DNA of 64,000 nucleotides from NCBI RefSeq assembly GCF_001953875.1, contig NZ_MQUR01000018.1:31648-95647 (forward strand), in the 5' to 3' direction. The DNA comes from Streptomyces amritsarensis (GTDB taxonomy: Bacteria > Actinomycetota > Actinomycetes > Streptomycetales > Streptomycetaceae). Shown here piece by piece: positions 8,434 to 16,521 of the stretch (the first letter of the stretch is position 1; each line of letters opens with the position of its first letter). A program made the translations under genes and the position numbers. Below the pieces are notes generated by a model, which saw only the letters and a program-made list of their open reading frames with translations, ran no database searches and was not told where the DNA came from.

Positions 8434-9411
8434 TCAGGGGACGAGCTGGAGTTTCTGGTACAGGGATTCGGCCACTTGTCTGGCGAATGGCTCGTCGATG
8501 TTGACGTATTTGACGTAGCTCTTGTGCTCGGGACCCACTTGCCCGTTGGGGTCTGCTTGCGGGTTGAGCGCCGCGAGCTGAGGCAGCAGCCCGCTGCGCA
8601 GCACGGCGGCGCGGGCGTGGAGATGCGGTAGCTGCATACGTTTCGGGGCGTACAGTTCCTGCCGCAACGGGCTGTATCGCAGCACCCAGCGTTCTGCACG
8701 TGCGAGTTCGGCGTAGACCACCGTGCGTTTGTCGGCGATGAAGCCTTTCGTGCCGATCCAGTAGATGTAGCGGTGGGTGTTGTAGCGCTGATATCTGTAG
8801 GCGCCGTGGAGTGGCGGCTCGCCGTGGCCTTCGACATCTGTCCAGATGTCACGTCCCCCCTCGGACATCTTCTGCGGCTGGATACCGCCGGGCCCTCGCT
8901 GCACGCCACGCTCGGCAAGCATTTCTTGGAACCTGGGGAGGCGTCGGGCGAGCTGGTCGGCAGCTCGGTCCTCAAAGGCGATGCCGAGTGCCTTGCAGAG
9001 TGCGCGGCAGTCCTCAGGATCCACCAGTGTCACCATCAGCACCGACGGGCCGCCGGCCTGTCGAAATGGGGGAAGCGGCACCACGGACTGCGCGAGGGTG
9101 GCGATGTCGGATCCGGGATCCTCGTGCAGCCGTTCCAGTCGCTGCAGGAGCCAGAGCGGCCTCTGCCCCACCAGGAGCGCGTGCCCTCCGGAATTCGGCA
9201 TGGTGGTGAGGACCGGTGGCGTCACACTCCATGTCTGGGCCTCCCAGTCCACTTCTGCGTGACCGAGGACCTGCAGGTTGTACAAGGCGATGCGCCAGTC
9301 CGGCGCAGAACCCTTCTGCTCGCCCTTCTCCAGCCACGCGTACGTGTCACGGAAGGCGTCGAGACTCCCGGCGCCGCGTTCGGAGCACCACAGGAGCAAC
9401 TCGTCTTGCAC
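8434..9411 (-). CDS. druG: Unknown 325-aa defence protein, DruG-like by position
   Basis: A 325-aa soluble protein with no motif I can name. It has no signal peptide, no membrane segment and no obvious catalytic cluster; the sequence is rich in aromatic and basic residues (for example YRYQRYNTHRYIYWIG). Its GTG start lies 3 nt after the stop of the 689-aa gene, and its stop is 23 nt before the helicase gene, so the three are almost certainly one operon. Type II Druantia is described as methyltransferase, DruF, DruG, DruE, and this gene occupies the DruG slot. The name rests on position and approximate size only. Confidence 0.55.
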   Translation of the reverse strand: MQDELLLWCSERGAGSLDAFRDTYAWLEKGEQKGSAPDWRIALYNLQVLGHAEVDWEAQTWSVTPPVLTTMPNSGGHALLVGQRPLWLLQRLERLHEDPGSDIATLAQSVVPLPPFRQAGGPSVLMVTLVDPEDCRALCKALGIAFEDRAADQLARRLPRFQEMLAERGVQRGPGGIQPQKMSEGGRDIWTDVEGHGEPPLHGAYRYQRYNTHRYIYWIGTKGFIADKRTVVYAELARAERWVLRYSPLRQELYAPKRMQLPHLHARAAVLRSGLLPQLAALNPQADPNGQVGPEHKSYVKYVNIDEPFARQVAESLYQKLQLVP

Positions 9412-9414
9412 GAT

Positions 9415-11484
9415 TCATTTCCCTGACATGTAGTCGGTCCAGCCTTGTGCACAGGTCGCTGGAACAGTGATGTTCCCCGAGGTCAGCCTGTCCCAGTCGG
9501 CTCGGCTGAGAGACTTCCAGCTCCCCGAGGGCGCGCCGTGACTGTGGGATTGAACGGCCGGGGCCCGTCTGACCCTGGCGTTCTGGGAACTGGTCACCTG
9601 AAGTACCCATAGAGCTTGGAACGGCAGGACATCGAGCAGCGGTTCGATGTCGATGGCGTGAGGCACATGGTCCATGGCGGCTATCCAGGACGGCACTTGG
9701 GGGACGAGCTGTGCAACGCGGCGATTCTTGCCTAAGGCGTAGATGGAGCCGCCGATGCGCATGAGGCTCATCGAAGGAAGCGGGTCGCGCGGTGAGCCCC
9801 CGAAGAACGAGCCGGACAGATGGCCTGCCGGCAGCCAGGGAGTACGTGCCGACCGATCTGCTGTGTCCCGGATCTTGCTGGGGATGGTGGCCAGCTTCTT
9901 GTTCCTTGGGGGGAGTGCCAGCACTGGCAGGGCAACGTTCTCCCGGTAGCGCTCGACGAGGGCGAACGTGAGCTTGCGGTTCCCGACCTGGATCTGGTGC
10001 TCGCCGACGGACTGCACCAGATCCGCCAGCCGGATCGTGTCCGGCGCGTCCAGGTGAAGCGGTGGCAGAGGAATCCCGTTCACGGTGACAGTGGGGGGGT
10101 GGCCATCGGGAGTCGCCGGCAGAACCAGGTCGGGCGCGTAGCCGAGGAGGTAGGTCTGCCGGCCGCCTTCGATGCGAAGGCCGCCGGACAGGCGAGCCAA
10201 CTGCTGGTGCAGCGGGGCTAGCGGGCCGACGACGCCGGAGACCGGCGCGGACCGCGTCGGTGTGTATCCGCTGAACAATGTCCAGCCGGGCGGCACTTGT
10301 ACCCTGCGGGGCCTGCGTACGGCGGCTGATCCACAGGCGAGCATCGCTGCCTCGGCCTGTGCCGCGTAGGCATTCTTCACCAGCACCCTATGCGGAACGC
10401 CAACTTCCGCTGTCGTGACGGATGTCCACCTACCGACCAGTTCGTTGGCCTGGAGGACGTAGAGGTCGCGGGCGGGGAGTGTCAGGGTGGCAGCCGCGGC
10501 GGTCAGTTCGAGAGCAGACCCCGGAGCGAGCTTCGAGTCCGGGGGCGCGAGAGGCAGCCATTGTGCGCCTGGGGGAACCGTGATGACGTCGCCGTTCAGA
10601 CTGAGCGATGTCAGGCGGACGTGGGAGGGAATGCGGGCTGCGATGCCGTACGGGAAACCGCCGGCTTCGGTCGTGAGAGAAAGAGGCACGTGCGGCAGGC
10701 CGGCAGCGTTTCTCGGAAGTCCATCGTAGTGGGTGAGTTCCTGCTGGAGGATGCTCGCCAGGATGGGTCGTAGCTGTGGCGAAGCCAGAGCGCGCTGGAT
10801 TCGCGGGCTCGGCCGATTGAGCCGTACCCACTCCTGGAACCGGGCGAGGAGCTCCGTTTCAGGCACGGTGTCTCCGGGCTGCGCTCCGATCGTTGACAGG
10901 AACAGCCCGACTTGCACCCGGTCGGATCCGACCAGCACAGCTTGGGAGAGGGACCAGCCGATGTTGACCTGGGTCGGATGGGGAATGGCGGAGGGCAGGC
11001 CGCGACGGCCCCGTTCGCGCTCGGTCAGCCACCACTTCAGGTGGTCCCACAGGGTTGGGACGATCACGTCGTAGCCGTCCGGCATGCCTGACCCTTCGTG
11101 CAGGCCGAGCAGCTCGCGGAGCGGGCCGTAGTAGGAGAACCTGCCGACCACGGTGTTCTCGGATCGGTTCATCCGGGAGGCCGCGAGCACCGTCGCTGCG
11201 AGCACGGCTATGAACGGTGGAGTGCCAATACCCCCTTGTCGTCGCCACTGGCGAGCGCGGGAGGCGACGCCGTCGAAGGGGTTGCGACCGAAGACCACGC
11301 TCCTGAGGGCGGCCCGGAAGTCGCAAGCCGCAGCAGGGAGAGTCGCTGCAGCCTTGGTCTGACTGGCCAGCAAGTCTGCGAGCAAGGCGTCATCGACCGA
11401 CAGGTATACGGGGGCTGCCGCTTCGCGGATGGCGAAGAAGTGTTCCGCGAGCGCTCTGTTCCAAGCGTCATAGTCCATGGGCAA
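9415..11484 (-). CDS. druF: Unknown 689-aa defence protein, DruF-like by position
   Basis: A 689-aa protein that heads the minus-strand defence operon. It opens with an acidic/aromatic segment (DYDAWNRALAEHFF, then PVYLSVDDALLADL), followed by stretches rich in Leu, Pro and Val that look beta-structured. No nucleotide-binding loop, nuclease motif, zinc cluster or membrane segment is evident. The ATG is preceded by AAGGGAG at 7-nt spacing. It is 3 nt from the next gene and diverges from the cytosine methyltransferase across 186 bp. Position immediately after the methyltransferase and before the DruG and DruE slots fits DruF of type II Druantia; biochemical function is unknown. Confidence 0.55.
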   Translation of the reverse strand: MPMDYDAWNRALAEHFFAIREAAAPVYLSVDDALLADLLASQTKAAATLPAAACDFRAALRSVVFGRNPFDGVASRARQWRRQGGIGTPPFIAVLAATVLAASRMNRSENTVVGRFSYYGPLRELLGLHEGSGMPDGYDVIVPTLWDHLKWWLTERERGRRGLPSAIPHPTQVNIGWSLSQAVLVGSDRVQVGLFLSTIGAQPGDTVPETELLARFQEWVRLNRPSPRIQRALASPQLRPILASILQQELTHYDGLPRNAAGLPHVPLSLTTEAGGFPYGIAARIPSHVRLTSLSLNGDVITVPPGAQWLPLAPPDSKLAPGSALELTAAAATLTLPARDLYVLQANELVGRWTSVTTAEVGVPHRVLVKNAYAAQAEAAMLACGSAAVRRPRRVQVPPGWTLFSGYTPTRSAPVSGVVGPLAPLHQQLARLSGGLRIEGGRQTYLLGYAPDLVLPATPDGHPPTVTVNGIPLPPLHLDAPDTIRLADLVQSVGEHQIQVGNRKLTFALVERYRENVALPVLALPPRNKKLATIPSKIRDTADRSARTPWLPAGHLSGSFFGGSPRDPLPSMSLMRIGGSIYALGKNRRVAQLVPQVPSWIAAMDHVPHAIDIEPLLDVLPFQALWVLQVTSSQNARVRRAPAVQSHSHGAPSGSWKSLSRADWDRLTSGNITVPATCAQGWTDYMSGK

Positions 11485-11670
11485 CTCCCTTGCATGCGTA
11501 GGAAGAAGTTAGCCCATCGGTGGGACAATGGTCGCATTTCGAGCGTATGTTCGGCTACCCTCTGTCGTTGATGTCCGCGCAGCTGTCGGACTACCTTGAC
11601 AATCGAGGCTTTCTCCGGTGAGCTCCCTGTGTCAAGACTCTGAGTAGATCAACTTCGGGGAGTGTCTCCG
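11485..11670. promoter_or_regulatory. Divergent control region between defence operon and methyltransferase
   Basis: These 186 bp must carry both promoters. On the plus strand a consensus-like TTGACA lies at 11596-11601, but no good -10 box follows at 16-19 bp. On the minus strand no convincing -35/-10 pair is visible. A GGGGAG ribosome site at 11656-11661 serves the methyltransferase. A shared control region would let the methyltransferase and the effector genes be co-ordinated. Confidence 0.4.
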
Positions 11671-12909
11671 TTGAGCGCCACAAGATCGTCCGCCCGAACC
11701 CAGTCCTTGGGGAAGGTGCTTTCCCTCTTCACCGGAGCGGGTGGCCTCGACGTAGGTCTGGAGAGGGCAGGTCTGGACACCGTCGCGTGCGTGGAACTCA
11801 ACGGCGACGCCAGGTCCGTCCTCGCGGCCAATCGGCCGGGATGGGCCCTACCCGGCGATGGTGACGTGAACACAGCTGCCCAGCAGCTCGTACCCGGGGC
11901 GCTGGGCATGAAGCCCGGCGAGCTGGACCTCATCGCGGGGGGCCCGCCGTGTCAGCCTTTCTCCAAGGCCGCGCAGTGGGCCTCGACGGCCCGCAGTGGC
12001 ATGCAGGACGACCGGGCCAAATGTGTGCACGGGATGCTCGACCTGGTGGAGAGCTTCCTCCCGAAGGCATTGCTCATCGAGAACGTCGAGGGATTCCTGC
12101 GAGGCAAAGACAATGCCTCCGAGGTCATCAGCGAGGGACTCGCTGGCATCAACGCTCGTCATGGCACGTCCTACCGGCTGGCGGCCGAGGTTGTTGACGC
12201 GGCCGACTTCGGGGTGCCGCAGCACCGGCGCCGGGCCATCGGCATCGCTTACCGGGATGGTGCGGAGGTCCACCTGCCGGAGGCCACCCACGCGGACGCG
12301 CCGATGCGGGCCTGGGACGTGCTCTGGGATCTCGAAGAGGACGAGAAGCCTTCCGCCACAGGTCAGTGGGCGGCGTTGTTGCCTTCCATCCCCGAAGGCG
12401 GCAACTATCTCCATCTCACGGCCCGTGGTGAGGGTGAGGAACTCTTCGGCTGGCGAACCCGGTACTGGTCGTTTCTGCTGAAGCTGGCCAAGGACCGGCC
12501 GTCCTGGACCCTGCCGGCATCTCCCGGACCGAGCACCGGGCCGTTCCACTGGGACAACCGGCCGCTGTCCGTCCGGGAGCAGATGCGTTTGCAGACCTTC
12601 CCCGACGAATGGCGCATCGACCACCCTTTCCGTGCCGGCCGGCGGATGGTGGGCAACGCGACACCCCCGCTCCTTGCAGAGGTGCTGGGGCGGACCATCG
12701 TGGGAGACCTCGAACTGGGTGAAGCCTCAGCCAGGACCCGCCTCTTGGAAGGAACGCCTTCTTTGTTGCCGGTGCGCCAGCCGAGGGTCCCCCGCGCCGT
12801 CGCGCCCGTCTCAATACCTGAGGCGTACCAAGCGCAGGTGGGTGCCAAGGAGGCCCATCCGGGCGAGGGCATTGGCCCTTCTCCCAGACGGTTGGTGGCG
12901 AGAGGGTGA
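11671..12909 (+). CDS. druM: C5-cytosine DNA methyltransferase, DruM-like
   Basis: A 412-aa m5C methyltransferase. It shows motif I FTGAGGLDVGLERAG near residue 20, the catalytic PCQ of motif IV (GGPPCQPFSK) near residue 95, ENV of motif VI, QHRRRA of motif VIII, a target-recognition region of about 140 residues, and motif X RMVGNATPP. All catalytic motifs look intact. I place the start at TTG 11671, which has GGGGAG 9 nt upstream; a GTG at 11662 abuts that ribosome site and is less likely. It is divergent from the DruF/G/E-like operon and there is no restriction endonuclease gene beside it. In type II Druantia the methyltransferase presumably marks self DNA. A lone Dcm-type enzyme is the alternative. 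Confidence 0.85.
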   Translation: MSATRSSARTQSLGKVLSLFTGAGGLDVGLERAGLDTVACVELNGDARSVLAANRPGWALPGDGDVNTAAQQLVPGALGMKPGELDLIAGGPPCQPFSKAAQWASTARSGMQDDRAKCVHGMLDLVESFLPKALLIENVEGFLRGKDNASEVISEGLAGINARHGTSYRLAAEVVDAADFGVPQHRRRAIGIAYRDGAEVHLPEATHADAPMRAWDVLWDLEEDEKPSATGQWAALLPSIPEGGNYLHLTARGEGEELFGWRTRYWSFLLKLAKDRPSWTLPASPGPSTGPFHWDNRPLSVREQMRLQTFPDEWRIDHPFRAGRRMVGNATPPLLAEVLGRTIVGDLELGEASARTRLLEGTPSLLPVRQPRVPRAVAPVSIPEAYQAQVGAKEAHPGEGIGPSPRRLVARG

Positions 12910-13019
12910 CCTGCCCCTGGTCCGTCACCGGGCGAACAATCGCCGGAGGAGGGATCAGGCCACTCACCGCGTACGCGCCCGCCCGGGCGGGTATCGGCCT
13001 GCACGGGAGAGGGGGCGGT

Positions 13020-13580
13020 GTGCGGGCTGTGGTGCGGGGGTTGGGGCGGGGGTTGGGGCGGGGTGCGGCCGGGGTCGGGGTGGTCGTGACGCTTGCGGTG
13101 GCCGGGTGGTTGATGTGGGTGCTGCCCGGGCCGCAGTTGGGCGCCGTACTCGGGTTGGGGCCCGTCGACGGGGTCGTCTCGGTCCACCGCTGCTACGAGG
13201 CCACCGACGCCGAGGGATACGCCACCGGTACCGACTGCACGGGCTGGTACACCCCTCGGCGGGCAGGGGAGGAGGCGCGCGAGATCGTGCTGGACACGGC
13301 CGCCGACGAGTACCGGCGGGGCACCCAGGTGGAGGTGCGGACGGCGAGGGGCAGGGCCTACGAGCTGTCGGGGACCGCCGTGTTCAACTTCGGCTCGGCG
13401 GCCGGCCTGCTGCTCGTACCGTTCCTGACGCTCGCGGCCTGGCTGTTCGCCTGCGCGCGCAGCGGCGCGGTGGAGAGCGGCGACGGCTACTTCCTCGTCT
13501 CCCTGGCCGGCCTGCTCGCCGCGATCGTGCTGGCGGCCGTGGCCGGAATCCTGGTCGGGATCGCGACCGCCGTGTTCTGA
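13020..13580 (+). CDS. Small membrane protein of unknown function
   Basis: A 186-aa protein starting at GTG 13020, preceded by a GGGAGAGGGGG ribosome site. It has one N-terminal hydrophobic segment (VVVTLAVAGWLMWVLPG), a roughly 70-residue probably extracellular loop with two cysteines (HRCYEA and TDCTGW) that could form a disulfide, and two C-terminal membrane segments. I recognise no family. A longer in-frame reading from 12906 would overlap the methyltransferase stop and lacks a ribosome site. Base usage returns here to the very GC-rich style of the core chromosome, so this gene probably marks the end of the defence island. Confidence 0.75.
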   Translation: MRAVVRGLGRGLGRGAAGVGVVVTLAVAGWLMWVLPGPQLGAVLGLGPVDGVVSVHRCYEATDAEGYATGTDCTGWYTPRRAGEEAREIVLDTAADEYRRGTQVEVRTARGRAYELSGTAVFNFGSAAGLLLVPFLTLAAWLFACARSGAVESGDGYFLVSLAGLLAAIVLAAVAGILVGIATAVF

Positions 13581-13605
13581 CGGCGACGGAGAATCCGGAC
13601 CGGAT

Positions 13606-13641
13606 CCGGGTGTGTGACCGGCATGCCGGTCACACACCCGG
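13606..13641. terminator. 36-bp perfect palindrome between convergent genes
   Basis: Arms 13606-13623 and 13624-13641 are exact reverse complements meeting at GCATGC with no spacer. It lies 26 bp after the membrane-protein stop and 6 bp before the stop of the convergent reductase gene, so it can end transcription from both sides. Confidence 0.75.
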
Positions 13642-13646
13642 CCGGG

Positions 13647-14243
13647 TCAGGCCTTGGCGGTCGGGCGGTAGGTGCACACGTGCACGCCCGCGGGGCTGAT
13701 GGCCGTCGAGGTCAGTTCGAGGGTGTGCAGGCCGCCGTCCTGCGGGAAGATCGACTTCCCGCCCCCCAGCAGCACCGGCATGATCATGAGCCGCAGTTCG
13801 TCGACGAGGCCCTCGCTCAGCAGGGTGCGTGCGAGGGTGGGGCTGCCCATGACGACCAGGTCGCCGCCATCGCCGTCGCGCAGCTCGCGGATGCGGGCGA
13901 CGGCCTTGTCCCCGTCGATGCGCGTGGTGTTGTTCCAGGTCAGCTCGTCGTCGCCGAGGGTGTCGGACACGACGTACTTCGGGATGGCGTTCATCCGGTC
14001 GGCGAACGGGTCGCCGGCCCGCTCGGGCCACGCGGCGGCCATGTTCTGCCAGGTGCGGCGCCCGTACAGCAGCGCGTCGGCCTTCTCCAGGGCCTCGGTG
14101 AAGGAGCCGCCGACGACCTCCGGGTCGAAGAAGGGCTGGGTCCAACCGCCGTGGGCGAAGCCGCCGTCGCCGTCCTCGCCCTGGCCGCCCGGTGCCTGCA
14201 CGACGCCGTCGAGGCTGATGAATTCAGTGATGACGATGCGCAT
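13647..14243 (-). CDS. Dihydrofolate reductase / RibD C-terminal family protein
   Basis: A 198-aa protein starting MRIVITEFISLDGVVQAPG, the characteristic opening of bacterial RibD-C/DHFR-like reductases of the YyaP/YwjB type. The region GDKAVARIRELRDGDGGDLVVMGSPTLARTLL is the nucleotide-cofactor side of the fold. The start at 14243 has AGAGGA about 9 nt upstream; the frame continues upstream but without a ribosome site. These proteins are probably NADPH-dependent reductases whose substrates are generally unknown. It is convergent with the preceding membrane protein and divergent from the transglycosylase gene. Confidence 0.85.
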   Translation of the reverse strand: MRIVITEFISLDGVVQAPGGQGEDGDGGFAHGGWTQPFFDPEVVGGSFTEALEKADALLYGRRTWQNMAAAWPERAGDPFADRMNAIPKYVVSDTLGDDELTWNNTTRIDGDKAVARIRELRDGDGGDLVVMGSPTLARTLLSEGLVDELRLMIMPVLLGGGKSIFPQDGGLHTLELTSTAISPAGVHVCTYRPTAKA

Positions 14244-14636
14244 GGGGATCGTTCCTCTTCTGTCCGGGTCGGTGGGTACGGAAGTAAGACCGGCGGGCGC
14301 CGCGGAATGTATCGGTCCCCACGACTCTTCTTGAGTGATCCGGGTCACATCGGCGTGCGTGCGGTGTGTGGTGTGCGGTGGCGCGGTCTCGCAGGGTCTG
14401 CCGTGGCTTCGAACAGACGGGATCCGGCTGGAAACAGGTTGTCATCGGACCATTTCGGGCGGAGGGTTGGGATCGTTGTCCGTTCTGTCGCCGGACCCCG
14501 GTGAAGGTGAGACGAATGGTGCGTCACATCTGCCGATCGGACGGCGAGTCGGGTCGGAATACCTGATAGACAGTGGATATTCACGGCCAGACCGGCCGCA
14601 TGCCTTTGAACGGCTCCTTGGGGGGATTGCCGCACT
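14244..14636. other. Noncoding spacer between divergent genes
   Basis: About 390 bp between the RibD-like gene and the transglycosylase gene. It must hold two divergent promoters; the AT-richer stretch TACCTGATAGACAGTGG around 14560-14576 is the most promoter-like piece, but I cannot assign boxes. No conserved RNA or strong hairpin is seen. Confidence 0.4.
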
Positions 14637-16304
14637 GTGAAGCCGCTTCACCGCCACATCGTCAACACCTCGCGCAAGGTCCTGTGCACGGCCGCGCTCG
14701 CGGCCAGCCTGACCACTGCCGCGGTCGTGTCCACTCCGTCGACCGCGGATGCGGGAGAGTCCGAACCGACCCCGGACAGTCCGCAGGCCACCGACCGAGG
14801 TGACGCCCGGCTGGACCTGCCGGACATCGTCGCCGACCCGCCGCCCGCCGCGGGGACGGGCACGCAGGAGGCCGGCGCGAGCGGCATACCCGCGACCGCC
14901 CTCGACGCCTACAACCGCGCCGAGGTCGCCGTGGCGGCGGCGCTCCCGAACTGCAAGCTGCCGTGGCAGCTGCTCGCGGGCATCGGCCGGGTCGAGTCCG
15001 TCCACGCCTCCGGCTACGGCCTCAAGGCCGACGGCTACACCGAGAAGCCGATCCGCGGCCCCCGCCTCGACGGCAACGGCTTCGCCGAGATCCGCGACAC
15101 CGACCGGGGCGAGTTCGACGCGGACGTGGTCTACGACCGCGCCGTCGGGCCGATGCAGTTCATCCCCTCGACCTGGGCCACCTGGGGCGCCGACGGCAAC
15201 GGCGACGCCAAGCGGGACCCCAACAACATCTACGACGCGGCCCTGGGCGCCGGCCTCTACCTGTGCGCCGGCGACCGGAACCTGTCCGTGGCCGCCGAGC
15301 TCGACAAGGCGATCCTCAGCTACAACAACTCCCGCGAGTACGTGAACACCGTGCTCGGCTACATGCGGCAGTACCAGCAGGGAGCCACCGAGGTCGCCAA
15401 CCCGCCCGTCGGGAACTACCCGCCGGCGCAGCCGGGCACCCTGCCCACGCCCCGCCCGCAGACCCCGGTCACGCCGACGCCGGCCCCCAAGCCGACGCCG
15501 ACTCCCACCCCCAAGCCGACCCCGACGCCCACCCCCACCCCCACCCCGACGCCGACTCCGACCCCGGAGAAGCCGGCCCCTCACCTGGCCGAGCTGACGG
15601 TGCTGGACGGTCCCGGCCTCGCCGCCGAGGCCGGTACGGCCTTCACGGTCGTCCCGCGGGTCAAGCTGCTCCTCAGCGACGGCAAGCCCGCCGCGGGCCG
15701 CGAGGTCATCTTCGCGGTCGAGGAGGATGCCACCGGCACCCTGTTCGGGACGGCGAAGTCCCTGGTGGTCAAGACGGGCGCCGACGGCATCGCCGCCGCG
15801 CCCGGCCTGAAGGCCGGCGCCACGGCGGGCACCTTCACCCTGCGCGCCTCGGCCTACGACACCACCAGCCGGCTCACCGTGAACTTCGCCGGCAAGGTCA
15901 CGGCGCCCGCCGCCGACCTGCTCGCCCGCCCGGACGGCTCGAAGCCGATCGTGGCGGCCGCCGGTACGAGCATCACGGGCGTCGAGGTCCGTGCCACGGC
16001 CAAGGGCAAGGCCGTCGCCGTGTCCGGTGTCGTCGCCGGCCTGGGCCAGGAGAAGGACGGGAAGTGGGTGCCGGCCGACCCGGCGACCGCGAAGGGCCCG
16101 TACTTCAAGGACGCGACCGGCAAGAAGGCCTTCAGCCTCACCCTGGCGGCGACCGCTGCCGACGGCCGGATCGTCCTGCCGGAGCTCTTCACGGACGCCG
16201 ACCTCGCCCCCGGCACCTACCAGCTCCGCCTGGTCACCCCGGAGGACGTGACGCTGATCCTCGACATCGAGATCACCGCCCCGCCCGCGGCCACCGCGAA
16301 GTGA
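14637..16304 (+). CDS. Secreted lytic transglycosylase with PT-rich linker and Ig-like C-domain
   Basis: A 555-aa exported protein. A basic N-terminus and hydrophobic stretch ending near STADA form a signal peptide. An SLT/MltB-type lytic transglycosylase domain covers roughly residues 80-245, with the catalytic Glu in GIGRVESVHASGYG and the conserved AVGPMQFIPSTWATWG, and NNIYDAALGAGLYLC further on. A Pro-Thr repeat linker (about residues 278-310) leads to a C-terminal part of about 240 residues that looks like an invasin/Ig-like beta domain (GTLFGTAKSLVVKTGADG). The enzyme should cleave peptidoglycan glycan strands outside the membrane. The start is GTG with a G-rich ribosome site about 11 nt upstream. 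A strong terminator follows. Confidence 0.88.
   Translation: MKPLHRHIVNTSRKVLCTAALAASLTTAAVVSTPSTADAGESEPTPDSPQATDRGDARLDLPDIVADPPPAAGTGTQEAGASGIPATALDAYNRAEVAVAAALPNCKLPWQLLAGIGRVESVHASGYGLKADGYTEKPIRGPRLDGNGFAEIRDTDRGEFDADVVYDRAVGPMQFIPSTWATWGADGNGDAKRDPNNIYDAALGAGLYLCAGDRNLSVAAELDKAILSYNNSREYVNTVLGYMRQYQQGATEVANPPVGNYPPAQPGTLPTPRPQTPVTPTPAPKPTPTPTPKPTPTPTPTPTPTPTPTPEKPAPHLAELTVLDGPGLAAEAGTAFTVVPRVKLLLSDGKPAAGREVIFAVEEDATGTLFGTAKSLVVKTGADGIAAAPGLKAGATAGTFTLRASAYDTTSRLTVNFAGKVTAPAADLLARPDGSKPIVAAAGTSITGVEVRATAKGKAVAVSGVVAGLGQEKDGKWVPADPATAKGPYFKDATGKKAFSLTLAATAADGRIVLPELFTDADLAPGTYQLRLVTPEDVTLILDIEITAPPAATAK
15471..15565 (+). repeat. PT-repeat linker coding tract
   Basis: A low-complexity run of ACNCCN and CCCANNCCG hexamers encoding alternating Pro-Thr with occasional Pro-Lys. 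It forms the flexible linker between the catalytic and C-terminal domains of the transglycosylase and may vary in length between strains by slippage. Confidence 0.8.
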
Positions 16305-16356
16305 CCCCGGCGCCCGGGCCCGCACGGCCCGGGCGCCTCCGGCCCGCCCGTACTGC

Positions 16357-16398
16357 GCCCTGGGGCCCGCACCGTGCACACGGTGCGGGCCCCAGGGC
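16357..16398. terminator. 20-bp perfect hairpin after the transglycosylase gene
   Basis: Arms 16357-16376 and 16379-16398 are exact reverse complements with a 2-nt spacer. It lies about 50 bp after the transglycosylase stop and about 120 bp after the stop of the convergent cold-shock gene, and probably serves both. Confidence 0.8.
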
Positions 16399-16434
16399 GT
16401 GTCCGTCCCCCCCTCAGCCGGGAGGGGGAAAGGC

Positions 16435-16477
16435 AGGAGCCCCGCCGCTCCGCTCGCGCGGAAGTGACAGGGCTCCT
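16435..16477 (-). terminator. Possible terminator of the cold-shock gene
   Basis: AGGAGCCC (16435-16442) and GGGCTCCT (16470-16477) pair perfectly across a 27-nt GC-rich loop, about 45 bp downstream of the cold-shock gene stop on the minus strand. Confidence 0.35.
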
Positions 16478-16521
16478 TGGGTACTGCTTTTCCAACCCGC
16501 GATTGAGGTTGGCCCAGGCGA

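Noticed and set aside
12906..13019. N-terminal extension of the small membrane protein back to 12906
   Set aside because: It overlaps the methyltransferase stop, lacks a ribosome site, and the encoded residues are not membrane-like; GTG 13020 has a good ribosome site.
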